From positions 13,199 through 26,320 of the forward strand of contig DFBV01000228.1 of NCBI GenBank assembly GCA_002366755.1: a DNA stretch of 13,122 bases, given 5' to 3'. How positions within the stretch are numbered: position 1 is the first letter of the stretch; each line of letters begins with the position of its first letter. Below, one piece after another: positions 11,534-13,122 of the stretch. The notes beneath the pieces are model-generated. The model did no database searches and had not been told where the DNA came from. It saw only the letters and a program-made list of their open reading frames with translations. The DNA comes from Anaerolineales bacterium UBA3071. GTDB lineage: Bacteria; Chloroflexota; Anaerolineae; UBA3071. The position numbers were made by a program, and so were the translations under genes.

Positions 11534-13122
11534 ATGGCTGATCAACCGAAGTGGCGACAACTGCTCGACCTGGGCGGGCAACTGATGGCCCAGCCGACCA
11601 TCCTTGGCCAGCGAGAGCTTATCGTGCAGACAGCCGAGAGGCTGCTGGGCGGCCAGGCTGACCTCTGGCTGGCCGAACCGCCTCACCGTCTGTACGACTT
11701 GGCGGGATCGGCCGCGGTTCCCGCCGAACTCCCGTCCGAGGCGATGCGCCGCGCCCTCGAGACCCGCCAGACTGTCCGCACTGGCGAGGTCGGATCGAGC
11801 CTTGCATCGGCCCTTGCTGTAGCGCTGGTTGCGCAGGATACCGTGCTGGGCGTGTTGCAGGTGGAACGACCCGACGGCCCGCCCTTCAGCGAAGCAGAGG
11901 CGCAGTTCCTCGATGGCCTGGCCACTCAGTCGGCTGCCGCTTTGCACGCGGCGCGCCTGCTGGCGATTGAACGGCGGCAGTGCGAGCAGCTCTTGTTGGT
12001 GCGCGAGGTCAGCGCCCAGGTGGCCTCATTGCTCGACCTGGACAGATTGCTCAACGAGGTTGTAGACCTACTTCACCACAGGCTGGGCTATCCCTTCGTA
12101 CACCTCTTCACCGTTGACTCTGTGTGCCAGCGAATCCTTTGCCGGGCGGGGAGCGGTGCCCGCAGCCAGGCGTCGCAAGAGCAGGGGTTGAGCTACCGAT
12201 TGGACGATCCCGAGGGCATCATCCCCTGGGTGGCCCGTCACGGCGAAACGGTGCTGGCCAACGACGTGAGCAGCGAGCCTCGCTATCGCCCATCGCCCTT
12301 GCCACCGGACGACACGCGGGCTGAATTAGCCGTGCCCCTCGTCTTCGGCACTGAGGTGTTGGGTGTGCTCGACGTGCAAAGCGACCGGCAAGATGCCTTT
12401 GGCGACCACGATCGTTTTCTGCTGGAGGCCCTGGCCGACAATGTGGCCATCGCCATCCGCAATGCCAACCTGTATCGCTCGGAGCGATGGCGGCGACAGG
12501 TCGCTGAAAGTCTGCGGGAGGTGGCCGGCCTCCTGGCTGCCGGCGTGGATCTCGATCAGATGCTCGACGCTATCTTGACCGAGTTGGAGCGCAACCTCCC
12601 CAGCGACGCAGTTGCCATCTGGCTTCTGCGGGATGGGGATCTGTGCCTGGCAGCCGCTCATGGGTTCCCGGAGGAAGTGTGCATCGCCGATTTCTCGTCC
12701 GAGACCCCTGCCTGGTTTAGCCAGGCGCTGGAGGCCGACCAGCCTACGGTCCGCACCCCGGAGTCTCCCTACGAACCGCTGGGGGCGGCCCTGGAGTTTC
12801 CACCCGACTACTCCGCCATCGCCGCCCCGCTGCGCACCGGAGACCGGCAGCTTGGATTGCTGACCATGGCCCATCGCACGTCTGGACGTTATGGACCCGA
12901 GTCCCGGGCGATGACGGACGCCTTTGCCAGCCATGCCGCTGTTGCCATCGAGAACACCCGTCTCTACCAGGCCGCCCAAGAGCAAGCCTATATCTCGACG
13001 GTGCTGCTCCAGGTGGCCGAAGCCACCCAGTCGCAGACCACCCTCGACGAGGTGCTGGAGACGGTCGTCCGGTTGGTGCCGATGGTGACCGTCGTGGAAC
13101 GGTGCGCCTTGCTCTTGTGGAA
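11534..13122 (+). CDS. Multi-GAF-domain signalling protein, 3' end outside the window
   Basis: At least 529 residues, running off the right edge. It consists of tandem GAF sensor domains joined by short helical linkers. GAF 1 is about 10-140 (ends TVLGVLQVERPDGPPFSEAE and QFLDGLATQSAAAL). GAF 2 is about 155-315 (PFVHLFTVD, LAVPLVFGTEVLGVLDVQ, FLLEALADNVAIAIRNANLY). GAF 3 is about 330-485 (AIWLLRDGDLCLAAAHGFP, IAAPLRTGDRQLGLLTMAH, FASHAAVAIENTRLY). A fourth begins at about 490. The repeated ends (FLxxLAxxxAxAIxNxxLY) are diagnostic. GAF domains bind small ligands or sense redox state or light; which applies here cannot be read. No signal peptide or membrane helix is seen. The output module (histidine kinase, GGDEF or phosphatase) would lie beyond 13122. 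The start ATG has no strong Shine-Dalgarno. Confidence 0.85.
   Translation, partial: MADQPKWRQLLDLGGQLMAQPTILGQRELIVQTAERLLGGQADLWLAEPPHRLYDLAGSAAVPAELPSEAMRRALETRQTVRTGEVGSSLASALAVALVAQDTVLGVLQVERPDGPPFSEAEAQFLDGLATQSAAALHAARLLAIERRQCEQLLLVREVSAQVASLLDLDRLLNEVVDLLHHRLGYPFVHLFTVDSVCQRILCRAGSGARSQASQEQGLSYRLDDPEGIIPWVARHGETVLANDVSSEPRYRPSPLPPDDTRAELAVPLVFGTEVLGVLDVQSDRQDAFGDHDRFLLEALADNVAIAIRNANLYRSERWRRQVAESLREVAGLLAAGVDLDQMLDAILTELERNLPSDAVAIWLLRDGDLCLAAAHGFPEEVCIADFSSETPAWFSQALEADQPTVRTPESPYEPLGAALEFPPDYSAIAAPLRTGDRQLGLLTMAHRTSGRYGPESRAMTDAFASHAAVAIENTRLYQAAQEQAYISTVLLQVAEATQSQTTLDEVLETVVRLVPMVTVVERCALLLW

Overview
The window looks like chromosomal DNA of an anaerobic or facultative bacterium of high GC content, most likely a Chloroflexota member (Anaerolineae/Caldilineae-like). 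That placement is an inference. It rests on the overall protein character, the several short palindromic repeat families between and inside genes, TACAAT-type extended -10 promoters, and a long multi-GAF sensor. No rRNA, tRNA or CRISPR array was seen.

Layout. Positions 1-263 hold three strong hairpins and no convincing gene. From 264 to 6050, on the + strand, lies a redox gene block: an HdrB-like and an HdrC-like iron-sulfur protein (overlapping genes), a PrsW-type membrane protease, a 28-codon remnant that looks like the start of an FGGY sugar kinase, a BadF/HgdC-type ATPase activase, and two 2-hydroxyacyl-CoA dehydratase/benzoyl-CoA reductase family subunits. The likely logic is that the activase uses ATP to drive low-potential electrons one at a time onto the two-subunit enzyme. 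The HdrBC pair may supply or manage those electrons, but this is inferred from position only. The substrate cannot be read from the sequence. Members of one short repeat family (AGCGGAA units) sit 4-5 bases after the stop codons of hdrC and of the last dehydratase gene. A different palindrome is inserted in frame inside the first dehydratase gene.

From 6138 to 8560 come a hairpin, a Nudix hydrolase, a CcrM/HinfI-type adenine methyltransferase with a C-terminal RAMA-like domain and lower GC than its neighbours, and an ArsR-type metal-sensing repressor with a clear promoter. Positions about 8600-9131 are a graveyard. The 5' end of a transposase gene (+) abuts the remains of a ttcA-like tRNA-thiolation gene (-) that has lost its middle.

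From 9132 to 11294, on the - strand, are a GH3-family acyl-adenylating enzyme followed by a DUF1186/SEC-C protein. A divergent promoter region (about 11382-11479) carries two mirror-image copies of the same 13-bp extended -10 box. One drives GH3 and the other a large multi-GAF signalling protein that runs off the right end of the window.
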